The position numbers and the translations under genes are program-made. This document shows positions 46,813 through 56,088 of a DNA stretch of 64,000 nt, piece by piece. The notes below the pieces were generated by a model. That model saw only the letters and a program-made list of their open reading frames with translations, searched no databases and was not told the origin of the DNA. This DNA is from Spirirestis rafaelensis WJT71-NPBG6 (lineage in GTDB: Bacteria > Cyanobacteriota > Cyanobacteriia > Cyanobacteriales > Nostocaceae), in the NCBI GenBank assembly GCA_019359015.1, contig JAHHID010000008.1:62001-126000 (forward strand), given 5' to 3'. Numbering within the stretch: position 1 is the stretch's first letter; every line of letters begins with the position of its first letter.

Positions 46813-47493
46813 ATGACTCTCATCCTCACCAATGACGACGGAATCGACGCTCCCGGAATTAAATCGCTGCTCAAAGCTGTCAATGGTCAAGATATAATTA
46901 TCGCCGCTCCCAAACACCATCAATCGGGTTGCGGACATCAAGTGACTACAACTCGTCCGATTCACCTGCAACGACGTTCTGATAATGAATATGCGATCGC
47001 CGGTACTCCCGCCGATTGTATCAGAATAGCTATATCACAAATCGAAAAAAATATCAAGTTTGTTTTATCGGGGATCAATGCTGGTGGAAATTTGGGAGTT
47101 GATGCGTATATTTCCGGAACTGTTGCCGCTGTAAGGGAAGCTGCGATGCACGGTATTCCCGGAATCGCAGTTTCTCACTATCGTAAAGGCAAGCTGAATG
47201 TAGATTGGGATGTAGCGGCAAGATGGACAGAAGGCGTTTTAAGTGACTTACTTCAGCGTCCTTTAGAGCCTGGCAGCTTCTGGAATGTGAATTTACCACA
47301 TTTAGTGCCGGGAGAACCAGATCCAGAAGTAGTATTTTGCCAACCTTGTACTAAACCATTACCGATTAATTACCGAATTGACGGCGATGATTTTTATTAT
47401 GCAGGGGAATATAGCAAACGCGATCGCACTCCTGGCAGTGATGTCGATGTATGTTTTTCCGGTAAAATTGCTGTCACTCAGTTAAGGGTTTAA
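46813..47493 (+). CDS. surE: 5'-nucleotidase SurE
   Basis: About 226 residues from the ATG at 46813, chosen because MTLILTNDDGIDAPGI is the conserved opening; the longer frame from 46783 begins inside a hairpin repeat. The metal site is formed by Asp8/Asp9 (TNDDG), a Ser in the HHQSG region and Asn in LSGINAGGNLG. ISGTVAAVREAAMHGIPGIAVS is also characteristic. SurE dephosphorylates nucleoside monophosphates and is linked to stationary survival. It is monocistronic. Confidence 0.92.
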   Translation: MTLILTNDDGIDAPGIKSLLKAVNGQDIIIAAPKHHQSGCGHQVTTTRPIHLQRRSDNEYAIAGTPADCIRIAISQIEKNIKFVLSGINAGGNLGVDAYISGTVAAVREAAMHGIPGIAVSHYRKGKLNVDWDVAARWTEGVLSDLLQRPLEPGSFWNVNLPHLVPGEPDPEVVFCQPCTKPLPINYRIDGDDFYYAGEYSKRDRTPGSDVDVCFSGKIAVTQLRV

Positions 47494-47656
47494 CTTCCTG
47501 CATGTAAGTCGCACTCATCTAACGGGGAAAAGCAAGTCCCAAAGAAAAATTAAATATAAGCAAGTAGTTTCACCGAAGAATGTTCACTTCCTACTTTATA
47601 CTTCCGATATCCTCGTTAGATGAGAACTTCAGAGATTAAAGACTTCAATTCATGCT

Positions 47657-47959
47657 TTATCCTTCGGGTGCGCCTTGAATTAATGTCATCAAGCGGTCTA
47701 GGGTATATGTAAGATGATTTAGCCTTTGCAGTGTATCATCCTGAGATTCAGTAAGGGTTTGCACTGCATCACATAATGCCAAAATTTGGTAACCCTGCTG
47801 CTGTACCTGCTTTCCCTGTTCTTCTACTTGCACGCTGATAGTATCTACTCTTTCAGCCAGACGTTCAATAGTTTCCGTGGTAGCAAGTACTGCTTCCCCT
47901 ATTTGTTCAACAATGGATTCTAAGCGATTTATTTTAACTTCGACCCCTGCTGATACCAT
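47657..47959 (-). CDS. Small coiled-coil protein
   Basis: About 100 residues from the ATG at 47959 (MVSAGVEVKINRLES); an upstream in-frame start at 47989 is possible. Nearly the whole sequence is a heptad-patterned coiled coil (RLESIVEQIGEAVLATTETIERL, VEEQGKQVQQQGYQ, ALCDAVQTLTESQDDTLQRLNHL, given in pieces). Similar proteins are common in cyanobacteria, often annotated only as hypothetical. No membrane segment is present. Function is unknown. A short divergent ORF at 47978-48247 is not accepted as a gene. Confidence 0.65.
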   Translation of the reverse strand: MVSAGVEVKINRLESIVEQIGEAVLATTETIERLAERVDTISVQVEEQGKQVQQQGYQILALCDAVQTLTESQDDTLQRLNHLTYTLDRLMTLIQGAPEG

Positions 47960-48247
47960 GTCTCTAACACCCCAAGTTTGAGAGAGCATAAAAGTAAACT
48001 CACTAAAGATTGTTTGAATAACTTAATACAGGTAGTAAATGCATTCGCTGCTATTGTCATAGCGTTTTTGCTTTTATTCCTCGGTGCTTTTGCTGAATAT
48101 ATGAAGAAGAGTTGTTTCTCTAGTTGTGATTTGGCTTTTGCTTACATCACATCTAGTATTTACATTGTGTCAGCAGCACCGTCTTACTTATTACCCAGTA
48201 AAATCTATCTTCATCAGGATGCTTTATACATCTGTGCCAGATATTGA

Positions 48248-48572
48248 TTTAACTTGCTTGAAATTGTCAGCCTCGCGTTTTGCACGTTAACTGACGGCAG
48301 TTTGGTGAAGTGGGAAATTTTCTCCAGTATATGCACTCATTTGGTAGAAAATTCTAACATAATTTTATGTTAACTTCACATTTAAAATGATTTTTCATCC
48401 GCCACAAGTAATATTTAATTAACTTTACATTAAGTTTATCAAAAGTGATGATCCCAATCCTATTGATGAAGATTCAGTGAAAGTACTCGGGAGAAGGATT
48501 TTCTTTTTATAAAGCAAAGTCTATAGTCAAATTAATGCTCCGTGATTTTACGTTTTTCGCTAAATATTCGGC
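48248..48572. other. Leader region of the sugar-transferase gene
   Basis: About 325 AT-rich bases. Two related motifs, TTAACTTCACATTTAA (about 48369) and TTAACTTTACATTAAG (about 48418), are spaced about 49 bases apart and may be binding sites for one regulator. No ORF was accepted. Confidence 0.4.
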
Positions 48573-48578
48573 TTGGCA

Positions 48579-49256
48579 ATGTACCAAACACCATTAAAAA
48601 CCGTTTTCCAGGGTGCAACTTCACAAGCTTGGGAATTAGAACTTACCCCTCACCCATCAGTGCAGTCTAAACTTAAACGCTGTTTAGATATTTTGGGAAG
48701 CTTGATAGGACTTTTGATTTTAGCGATCGCTTTTGTGCCGATAGCACTGGCGATTAAAATTGATAGTCCTGGTCCAATTTTCTTCGCTCAAGAACGTTAT
48801 GGACTACAAGGACGTCCATTTCGTATGCGTAAATTCCGATCAATGGTTGTTGACGCCGAGAAGTTAAAATCCTTAGTGGATAATGAAGCTAATGGACTAC
48901 TGTTTAAAAATAAAAATGACTTCCGTGTAACAAAAGTTGGACGCTTTTTAAGAAGTACCAGTTTAGATGAACTTCCCCAGTTTTGGAATGTGCTAGTAGG
49001 TGAAATGAGTTTAGTGGGAACTCGTCCGCCTACCGCTGATGAAGTAGTTTACTACAATCAGCGTCACTGGCTACGTTTAAGCGTTAAACCAGGTATGACT
49101 GGTGAATGGCAAGTTAACGGTCGTTCAAGCGTGAAAAATTTTGAACAAGTGGTCGATTTAGACTTGCGTTATCAAGAAAATTGGCATCCGCTATATGACT
49201 TGCAGTTGATTTTGAAAACAATATACGTCATATTTGCCAAGATAGGAGCTTTTTAG
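48579..49256 (+). CDS. Bacterial sugar transferase (polyprenyl-phosphate phosphoglycosyl transferase)
   Basis: About 225 residues from the ATG at 48579. A membrane segment (ILGSLIGLLILAIAFVPIALAI) is followed by the catalytic domain with RMRKFRSMVVDAE, STSLDELPQFWNVLVGEMSLVGTRPP and KPGMTGEWQVNGRS. These monotopic enzymes move a hexose-1-phosphate from a nucleotide sugar to undecaprenyl phosphate, starting exopolysaccharide or heterocyst-envelope polysaccharide repeat units. The extra N-terminal sensor domain of WcaJ is absent, as in ExoY-like enzymes. No polysaccharide cluster adjoins it. Confidence 0.9.
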   Translation: MYQTPLKTVFQGATSQAWELELTPHPSVQSKLKRCLDILGSLIGLLILAIAFVPIALAIKIDSPGPIFFAQERYGLQGRPFRMRKFRSMVVDAEKLKSLVDNEANGLLFKNKNDFRVTKVGRFLRSTSLDELPQFWNVLVGEMSLVGTRPPTADEVVYYNQRHWLRLSVKPGMTGEWQVNGRSSVKNFEQVVDLDLRYQENWHPLYDLQLILKTIYVIFAKIGAF

Positions 49257-49342
49257 TTAGTTGTTTAGGGGTAATTGCTAATAGGTATTCGCTCATGTTA
49301 TTTAGCAATTACCACAATTTATTGTCTTAAAATTAAACTTGT

Positions 49343-50002
49343 TTATATTATCGAATAGCTAAGAAAAACGATACCCATCGCCCAAAAAGCTAAGCTGGAA
49401 GCATTGCGAATATTCTGAAGTTGTCTCATGCTGATTATATTGCCAATTTCTCTGGCACTCATGGCAACAACATATTGAGTCAAGGTCAAACCTAGCATAT
49501 AAGCAACCTGTGAACTGATTGTTGTCTCTAAAATCGCTTGACCATAAGTGTAACCGTGAAACAAACCAGCTGTAGCGACCAGCAGCACCATCACCATTAG
49601 ATTTGGTTGATTGGCGATCGCCAGGATAACCGCAAAGATGATCGTGAAAAAGGCGATCGCTGTTTCCGCGCCTGGTAAATTTAGATATAGTAGATGATTA
49701 ATAGTTCCTAAAAGCGTTGCTAGCACAAAGCCAGCGGGTATCAAAGCGCCACGTAAAACTATACCAGAGAGTAAGCCAATAGCAACCACATTAACCAAAT
49801 GATGCAAGCCGAGTACAGGATGTGCTAGTCCCCCCAGAAAGCCATCAAACCAGTTAGAGATAAATTGGTGGGGTTGTGAAAGGCTAAATGAACTCAGCAG
49901 GCTAATTAGGAGTAGAGATGCGATCGCGTAAACATGGCGATACGCTAACTTAGATGCAGGAAACTTGTTGGAAACACGATTTGATAACTCAGTTTGAAAC
50001 AT
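49343..50002 (-). CDS. HupE/UreJ-family membrane protein
   Basis: 219 residues with six to seven membrane helices. The family motif HPxxGxxH appears as AHPVLGLHHLV, and a second histidine region is LFHGYTYG. HupE/UreJ proteins are thought to mediate nickel or cobalt diffusion for hydrogenase or urease assembly; no such genes are adjacent here. The first His-Asp of the classical motif (HPxxGxDH) is His-His in this protein, so metal binding may differ. Confidence 0.78.
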   Translation of the reverse strand: MFQTELSNRVSNKFPASKLAYRHVYAIASLLLISLLSSFSLSQPHQFISNWFDGFLGGLAHPVLGLHHLVNVVAIGLLSGIVLRGALIPAGFVLATLLGTINHLLYLNLPGAETAIAFFTIIFAVILAIANQPNLMVMVLLVATAGLFHGYTYGQAILETTISSQVAYMLGLTLTQYVVAMSAREIGNIISMRQLQNIRNASSLAFWAMGIVFLSYSII

Positions 50003-50084
50003 TGTTTATGCCAAATAGTTTTTTTGAGGTTATTTATAGTGCCCAAATCTCAAAAAAACTAACGCATGTTCTCATCTGAGTTTT

Positions 50085-50577
50085 TTGACACTCTCACCGC
50101 TACAAGCTTTGCTTGTAGCGGGAGATTCTTGTTTCATTCCCACTTATCTAGATTAGTATTGCTACTAACCCCCGACAGTACGAGTCAACAAGCATTTTCG
50201 CTCTACCGCCTGCCCAACGGCATTTACACCACGATTTCTAATTACCTGCGAAGCTGCAACATCACGATTTGTTGTATATCCACATTCAGGACAAGAATGC
50301 ACTCTAACATCTAAAGCTTTCTTCCCTGTATGTGCATCACAATTAGGGCAAGTTTGGCTAGTTCCATCTTTGTTGACCTTGCCAAAATACTTACCTCTTT
50401 TCCAGGCTACATAACCCAATATTGTAAAGAACTGCCCAAAACCAGCATCAAGAGTATGTTTGCAAAACATACCTTTAGCCCATGCTTTAAAATCAATATC
50501 TTCGACAAATATTGAATCTCCTTGGTCACAAATCTTGTGTGCTGTTTTAAAGTGAAAATCTTTTCTGGTATGGGATA
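50085..50577 (-). pseudogene. Truncated TnpB element (C-terminal remnant)
   Basis: The open frame from 50577 down to 50165 encodes the C-terminal third of TnpB: HTRKDFHFKTAHKICDQG, FVEDIDFKAWAKGMFCKHTL, the zinc finger CPNCDAHTGKK...CPECGY and the last RuvC Asp (TTNRDVAASQV). The N-terminal 65% is missing. The right end survives as hairpin CCGCTACAAGC/GCTTGTAGCGG plus GAGTGTCAAA at about 50085-50112. The break point is six bases from the stop of the ABC transporter gene. Confidence 0.85.
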
Positions 50578-50582
50578 AAAAC

Positions 50583-52334
50583 TTAATGCAGTAATTCCTC
50601 TACTTGGTGCTGACTCCACAAAGTTCTGTAAAGCCCCGGTTGCTGTACAAGTTCTAGGTGATTACCTGTCTGAACAATTTTACCTTTGTCCATCACAATA
50701 ATTCGATCAGCAACAGCAGCCGCAGACAATTGATGAGTGATAAAAACAACTGTTTTACGTTGCGTACCACCAGAGAGATTTTTTAAGATTTGTGTAGCTG
50801 TTTGATTATCGACGCTGGAGAGTGCATCATCCAAAACCAAGACTGGGGCATCAACTAACATTGCTCTAGCTAAAGCTGTACGTTGTCGCTGACCACCAGA
50901 AAGAGTAATACCACGTTCTCCTACTAAAGTCTCGTATTGTTGCGGAAAATTGATAATTTCTGGGTGAATTTGTGCAAGATGGGCGGCTGATTCTACATCT
51001 TGTTGTTCGCTGAAAGGATCGCCGTAGCGGATATTATTTTTGATCGTGGTACTAAATAGAAAGCTATCTTGAGGAACGTAGGCGATCGCATTTCGCAAAT
51101 CTGCTAACTCTATCTGGGTAATGTCTTTACCATCTAAAAATAACTGCCCTGATTCGATATCTAACAAACGTGGCAAAGCATTCGCCAAAGTTGATTTACC
51201 CGAACCTATAGCGCCGACAATTGACACAGTTTCCCCAGGAAGGATGGTAAAGTTAACTTTATCTAAAGCTGGGGTGGTAGCACCAGGATAAGTGAAACTA
51301 AGGTTTTTTGCCGACAATTCCCCTTTAATTCTGTCTAAAGGTAGATGTATAGCGCCGCTTATATCTTCAATTTTTGGTGTAACAGAAAGAATCGCCTGAA
51401 TGCGATCGATACTCACTTCACCACGTTGGTAAGCAGTAATTGTAAATCCTAACAAAGCGGTAGGGAAAACCAGACGTTCTACATAAAGCAAAAGTGCAAC
51501 AAAGTCACCCACGCCGAGGTTTCCCGAAGCTATCCGCGTTGCCCCCAACCAGATAATAACTAGTGAACTGAGACTAGCTAGTCCACCAATTAGGGGAAAC
51601 AATCTATTTCGCGTATTCGCTAATTGCAGGTTAGCCTCAAATAGATTTTTATTTTTTTCGGAGAAAGCGCGACGCTCATTTTCTTCTTGGGCGTAAATTT
51701 TAATTAAAGCAATGCCGCTGATGTCTTCTTGGATGAGATCGCTGATGTCGGAAAGTTTCTCTTGAACTGCTGCTTGTTGGTTGCGTAAGCGATCGCTAAA
51801 TACATGCACCAACAAAAACATTAAAGGATAAACTGCCAGAGAAGCTAATGTCAAATCCACACTCAAAGACAGCATCACTGGCAGCGTCAATGCATAGGCA
51901 AACACAGTGTTTGCCAAACTTAATACAGCAAAACCCAACAACCGCCTGATATTATCTACATCACTAGTAGCTCTACTAATTAAATCACCAGCAGTATTGC
52001 TAGCAAAATAAGCCGGCTCTAGCTTCAATAAATGTTCAAAAATCCGTTGTTTCAAGTCAAATTCCACCTGACGCCCCACCCCAAACAGCCAGATGCGCGA
52101 AGCCATACGCATTGACCACATCGCTGTACTTAGAAAGAAGATCGGTATTACATAATTTAGTACTTGGTTCAAGCTGAAAGTGGCTGAGAGTTTGTCAACT
52201 GCCGAACGAATTAATAAGGGGATATAAACCCCCAAACCGTTGACAATGAACAAAGCGACAATGCCTAATGTAGCCTCCCGCCAATGGGGACGCATGTAAG
52301 CACCAAGTTTAGCAAGTCGTCGTGATTGTGCCAT
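50583..52334 (-). CDS. ABC transporter, fused membrane and ATPase domains (MsbA/exporter type)
   Basis: 583 residues. Six membrane helices in the first 310 residues are followed by a nucleotide-binding domain with Walker A GAIGSGKST, signature LSGGQRQRTALARAM, Walker B VLVLDDALSSVD and the H-loop FITHQLS. It should work as a homo- or heterodimer exporting lipids, drugs or peptides; the cargo cannot be told. The sequence is complete, and the C-terminus lies six bases from a TnpB remnant that did not disrupt it. Confidence 0.9.
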   Translation of the reverse strand: MAQSRRLAKLGAYMRPHWREATLGIVALFIVNGLGVYIPLLIRSAVDKLSATFSLNQVLNYVIPIFFLSTAMWSMRMASRIWLFGVGRQVEFDLKQRIFEHLLKLEPAYFASNTAGDLISRATSDVDNIRRLLGFAVLSLANTVFAYALTLPVMLSLSVDLTLASLAVYPLMFLLVHVFSDRLRNQQAAVQEKLSDISDLIQEDISGIALIKIYAQEENERRAFSEKNKNLFEANLQLANTRNRLFPLIGGLASLSSLVIIWLGATRIASGNLGVGDFVALLLYVERLVFPTALLGFTITAYQRGEVSIDRIQAILSVTPKIEDISGAIHLPLDRIKGELSAKNLSFTYPGATTPALDKVNFTILPGETVSIVGAIGSGKSTLANALPRLLDIESGQLFLDGKDITQIELADLRNAIAYVPQDSFLFSTTIKNNIRYGDPFSEQQDVESAAHLAQIHPEIINFPQQYETLVGERGITLSGGQRQRTALARAMLVDAPVLVLDDALSSVDNQTATQILKNLSGGTQRKTVVFITHQLSAAAVADRIIVMDKGKIVQTGNHLELVQQPGLYRTLWSQHQVEELLH

Positions 52335-52736
52335 TTAAAGGGACTGGAGACTAAGGACAGGGGAAAAGTTTTTTCCAGATGCTTATTCCTTCCAGACTCG
52401 CATACTTTTGGGGATGGGTGCGACTGATGAAAGGAATAAGTAAAAAAGTAAAAGAATTGCCCCATAAATTTAGGGGCTTGTATCCTTTTAATTTTACCTT
52501 TTACCTTTTCCCTTTTGCCTTGGACTGAAGCCCCCTTAGGGAGATGCAAAAAATAAAATGTCCAGCCCCTCTCTTGTCTACGAGAAGCTGCGCCAACGAT
52601 ACGCTGCGCGAACGGATTCATCAGTACGAATAGACGGCATAGGCTTTTGCCGACTAATTCACCGTCAAACCCAGATCCGCTTAAACCAACCAACCATTTC
52701 AATACACGGCTGGACATTTTATTACTTGTAAGTGCC
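52335..52736. other. Intergenic region with small repeats
   Basis: About 400 bases between the ABC transporter and the next membrane gene. It holds a pyrimidine-rich stretch with CCTTTTACCTTTTCCC units and a GC-rich dispersed unit (GAGAAGCTGCGCCAACGATACGCTGCGCGAACG, split across 52581-52613). A 160-residue frame through it is not coding-like. Confidence 0.5.
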
Positions 52737-53438
52737 TTACCTACCACGCAAGAAAAAGTAAGTCTGATTAAGATAACTTTCCCAAACTCGCGTTGTTAGT
52801 GACAGTGTTTCTGCATTGGGTACAAAGTCTTCAAGCCGCAATCCTCGTCTGGTAATATCCGCAGGATTTTGCAACAGGTAGGGTGGAATTTTAACCTCGA
52901 AGTTGTTTAATGCTATGGTTGCCACACTATCTACGGCAGGTAGAATGCCCGAACCTCCGATATCGGAAATAGTTGCAGTATCAGATGATTGCCCCAATGC
53001 AACTAGTGTGCCAGATGTTGACGCGAGGCGGTAATTTTCGACTTGACTGGCGATGGAGGGTTCACCCACCATTGCGACAGGCGATCTAACTAAGAAATAG
53101 GCAACAGCTGGTGTACTTGCCAACAGTAAAATCGTTAGCGCCCAACCAAGTAAGTATCCGCCTGGTTCGGCTATTCCTCCACCCTTGATTCTTTGAGCTG
53201 CAAACATCATCATCAATATTGATGCTCCCAGAGGCCTGAGCGGAAATGACACCACTCTCCACAACGAAGCCACCGCTGGTTCATTAGGGTTAATAAACGA
53301 CAGCGCCAAAACGAGCAAGAAAATAACTACGACCAATCGTCCAGCAAAAGTTCCTGAGGGATAAAATCTCTGGAACAAAGAATAGACGATTGTGCCAACA
53401 AGCAGCCACAGAAGAACTCGGCTTAACAGTAGAAACAT
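52737..53438 (-). CDS. Hypothetical multi-pass membrane protein
   Basis: About 233 residues from the ATG at 53438 (MFLLLSRVLLWLLVG). The frame upstream is repeat DNA. Four membrane helices occupy the first 130 residues (LLSRVLLWLLVGTIVYSLF, VVVIFLLVLALSFI, LGASILMMMFAAQRI, GWALTILLLASTPAVAYFLV). The rest is a soluble Ser/Thr-rich tail ending WESYLNQTYFFLRGR. The N-terminal part resembles the membrane domain of longer cyanobacterial YdcF-like proteins, but the DUF218 domain is absent. It may be a shortened derivative. Confidence 0.6.
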   Translation of the reverse strand: MFLLLSRVLLWLLVGTIVYSLFQRFYPSGTFAGRLVVVIFLLVLALSFINPNEPAVASLWRVVSFPLRPLGASILMMMFAAQRIKGGGIAEPGGYLLGWALTILLLASTPAVAYFLVRSPVAMVGEPSIASQVENYRLASTSGTLVALGQSSDTATISDIGGSGILPAVDSVATIALNNFEVKIPPYLLQNPADITRRGLRLEDFVPNAETLSLTTRVWESYLNQTYFFLRGR

Positions 53439-53838
53439 GAATTTACTCTCAAATTTTCTAGTGCGGTGAGCCAGTGCGATGGTGAAGCAGCGCGGTCTTG
53501 GGGGTTTCCCCCATGAGCGACTGCTGAAAGGGTCTGCCAACATAAAACAACTGGCGCTTGCATTCGCCCAAGGCAAAGTTGCCGAAGGCTAGCGTATCCA
53601 AAGGATTCACCCGTAAGGGTCAGCCTAGAAGTTTTGGGCAGTTGATTAATTTTATTGTCAAATTGTAAACACATTGTTACCTGACTACAAATACATCACA
53701 ACGCCACTCCCCAAGAACGGGGGTGGCTCCCCTCACACAAAGACTACCGTCGTAGTGATTTTAGAGCAATTTTGTGATATTGCACCCAGTATTTGTAATT
53801 TTCCTGTTCAGTGATGTGTAATTAGTAAATTAAGTTGT
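53439..53838. other. Intergenic region between the membrane gene and galE
   Basis: About 400 bases with dispersed GC-rich hairpins (GGTCTTGGGGGTTTCCCCCATGAG at about 53491) and a CCCCAAGAACGGGGG-like stem near 53708. It holds the galE promoter. No gene was found. Confidence 0.45.
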
Positions 53839-53859
53839 GTGAAATCAAACATAAAAACT

Positions 53860-54858
53860 ATGTCGTCAGAAAAGCCTTGCATTTTGGTTACGGGAGGAGC
53901 TGGATATATTGGCTCTCATACGGTGCTTGCTTTATTGCAGGCGGGATATGAGGTGATAATACTGGATAACCTGGTATATGGGCATCGTGATTTGGTAGAA
54001 AAGGTTCTACAGGTAGAACTGATAGAAGGAGATACAGGCGATCGCCCTTTGTTAGATAAGTTATTTTCTACCCGCAATATTGCCGCAGTTATGCACTTTT
54101 CTGCCTACGCCTACGTGGGAGAATCGGTTACTGACCCAGCAAAATACTACCGTAATAATGTTGTCGGTACTTTGACGCTGTTAGAAGCAATGCTCGCAGC
54201 TTCTATTAAGAAATTTGTCTTTTCTTCTACTTGTGCCACTTATGGTGTGCCGGAAATTGTCCCAATTCCCGAAGACCATCCTCAAAATCCGATTAATCCC
54301 TACGGCGCAACTAAGCTGATGGTAGAAAGGATTCTTTCTGACTTTCATACCGCCTACGATTTTAAATCAGTTCGTTTCCGCTACTTTAACGCCGCTGGTG
54401 CTGATCCTAATGGTCGCTTGGGTGAAGATCACAACCCAGAAACTCATTTAATTCCTTTGGTGTTACAGACAGCTTTAGGCAAACGCGAATTTATCTCAAT
54501 TTTTGGTACTGATTATCCCACGCCTGATGGTACTTGTATTCGCGATTATATTCACGTTAACGATTTAGCAGACGCTCATGTTTTGGGATTGAAATATCTC
54601 TTAGACGGGGGGGACAGCGAAGTTTTCAATTTAGGTAATGGTAACGGCTTCTCAGTCAGAGAAGTTATTGAAACAGCAAAGCTTGTCACAGGACGTGAGA
54701 TTCCCATCAAAGAATGCGATCGCCGTCCTGGAGATCCACCATCACTCATCGGTAGTGGCGAGAAAGCCAGAAAAATCTTAAATTGGCAACCTCAATATTC
54801 ATCCTTGAAAGATATTCTCGTTCACTCGTGGCAATGGCATCAGCAAAGACATAAATAG
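53860..54858 (+). CDS. galE: UDP-glucose 4-epimerase GalE
   Basis: About 332 residues from the ATG at 53860 (MSSEKPCILVTGGAGYIGS); a GTG at 53839 is an alternative. The NAD motif TGGAGYIG, the catalytic Ser/Thr (FSSTCATYG), YGATK (Tyr-x3-Lys) and the C-terminal RRPGDPPSLIGSGEKARKILNW are typical of GalE. The enzyme interconverts UDP-glucose and UDP-galactose for glycolipids and polysaccharides. It is monocistronic, with a 1.2-kb gene-poor region downstream. Confidence 0.93.
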   Translation: MSSEKPCILVTGGAGYIGSHTVLALLQAGYEVIILDNLVYGHRDLVEKVLQVELIEGDTGDRPLLDKLFSTRNIAAVMHFSAYAYVGESVTDPAKYYRNNVVGTLTLLEAMLAASIKKFVFSSTCATYGVPEIVPIPEDHPQNPINPYGATKLMVERILSDFHTAYDFKSVRFRYFNAAGADPNGRLGEDHNPETHLIPLVLQTALGKREFISIFGTDYPTPDGTCIRDYIHVNDLADAHVLGLKYLLDGGDSEVFNLGNGNGFSVREVIETAKLVTGREIPIKECDRRPGDPPSLIGSGEKARKILNWQPQYSSLKDILVHSWQWHQQRHK

Positions 54859-55062
54859 GAATGGAGAGATGGGGCATGGGATAATTCTTCCTTGCCCATG
54901 CCAGATGCTTCAACGCGGGAAACCCGACGCGGCTGTTGCTCAACCACGAAATATTTAAGATGCCGTAATTCCATGAAATTGTCTGGGGTATGCCTAAAAC
55001 CTATAGCTCCAGTAACTACAAAGCATTTGACATGAGGGAGGTGCCCGTTTACTATGAGAGGA
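54859..55062. other. Spacer downstream of galE
   Basis: About 200 bases without a gene. A short stretch, GATGGGGCATGGGATAATTC, resembles other GGGCAT-type repeats in the window. Confidence 0.4.
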
Positions 55063-55228
55063 TGTCTGAGAAGTATTATTTTTTACTTTAGGGGCGACTA
55101 TAAGTCGCGGCTACACAATCAAAACCCGCCTACGCGGGTTTAAAATCCCTTGTTTTCATTAATAATCTGCGTAGGCAGACTTTGCCTGTGTAGTAGCGAA
55201 TTATATTCGCCCAAAACTTTTCAGACAT
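55062..55228. mobile_element. MITE-like element
   Basis: Terminal inverted repeats ATGTCTGAGAAGT (55062-55074) and ACTTTTCAGACAT (55216-55228) match at 12 of 13 positions and enclose about 140 bases without an ORF. Internal hairpins include GCGACTATAAGTCGC and AACCCGCCTACGCGGGTT. Size and structure fit a non-autonomous transposon relic; the parent transposase is not in the window. Confidence 0.65.
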
Positions 55229-55232
55229 GATG

Positions 55233-55326
55233 TTAAGAGTTGTCTTACTTTTACCGCTTTATTGAGAAAAATCAGTGCTGACTTAAGGTACATCTTAAAA
55301 GTTATCTTACTTCTACCGCTTTATTG
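55233..55326. repeat. Imperfect 33-bp direct repeat
   Basis: Two copies, 55233-55265 and 55294-55326, share TTACTT(T/C)TACCGCTTTATTGA at their right ends and TTAA(G/A)AGTT at their left ends, 61 bases apart. They adjoin the MITE-like element. Confidence 0.65.
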
Positions 55327-56088
55327 ATGATAAAAACACGTAGGTACTTAGTTATTAATTAATTATTTCTTAACAATCAATTTAATGATTGTTGTTATAG
55401 AATGCTTTCAGCCAAATAAAACTTCCATTTATAAGAACCGATGCCACTAATAATATAATATTTTGTGAATCCAGGTGTGGATAGTAACGAGGTCAATAAA
55501 TGCGTCAAAATAAACCTTTCGACGCTCCCATCTGAGGACGACACGAGGTTATTTGCGTTGAAAAAAAGCGAAACACCGCTCAGAAGTGAAATCGAAGTGA
55601 AATCTAGGAATAGAAATTTTGATGGGTCTTCCTGTGTTTTTCCTGGTTTTCCAAACTCGTTTTCGCCATTGGGGGCGAATACCTCGTTTGCTTCGGGCAG
55701 CACGTTTAACAGATTATTAAATATTTATTAAGTATTTATTTAACTGTCTTAACTGTCTTAACTGTCCTTGTATTTTTATGAAAATTTTGAGATATTGAAA
55801 GCTTGAAGTGCGCTGAGATACATTTCAAGCGGCTTCCATTAAAGCATTTGTCAAGCTAGACGCTTTAAGCCAGCGACTATGTACGCTGCTGCAATAGTAT
55901 TCTGCCCTGGACTGATGTCTTGAGGCGAACACTGTTGTGCAGAGTTGTCTTTTGCGTTGACTAAACCTGCACTCATTCATTTTAAAAATCCAGTAATTTT
56001 TAGAGTCAAATCATGGTAGCAATACCCATCCAAACTTAAAACCCTTTGCCTGAACGTAAACAGCATTAAAGGAAAAGTAAGATTTTTT
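55327..56088. other. Gene-poor region before the oxylipin locus
   Basis: About 760 bases. Two overlapping opposite-strand frames of about 90-100 codons (55395-55731) lack family features, so neither is accepted; one could be a decayed gene. AACTGTCTT is repeated about three times at 55741-55767. The last 50 bases carry a Shine-Dalgarno-like AAAGGAAAAG before the hydrolase gene. Confidence 0.45.

Noticed and set aside
47978-48247. 89-codon hydrophobic ORF overlapping the coiled-coil gene start
   Set aside because: Weak non-ATG start, overlaps the better-supported divergent gene and has no family.
55395-55731. Overlapping 102- and 88-codon ORFs on opposite strands
   Set aside because: No start signals, no family and no clear codon bias; kept only as a possible decayed gene in the region note.
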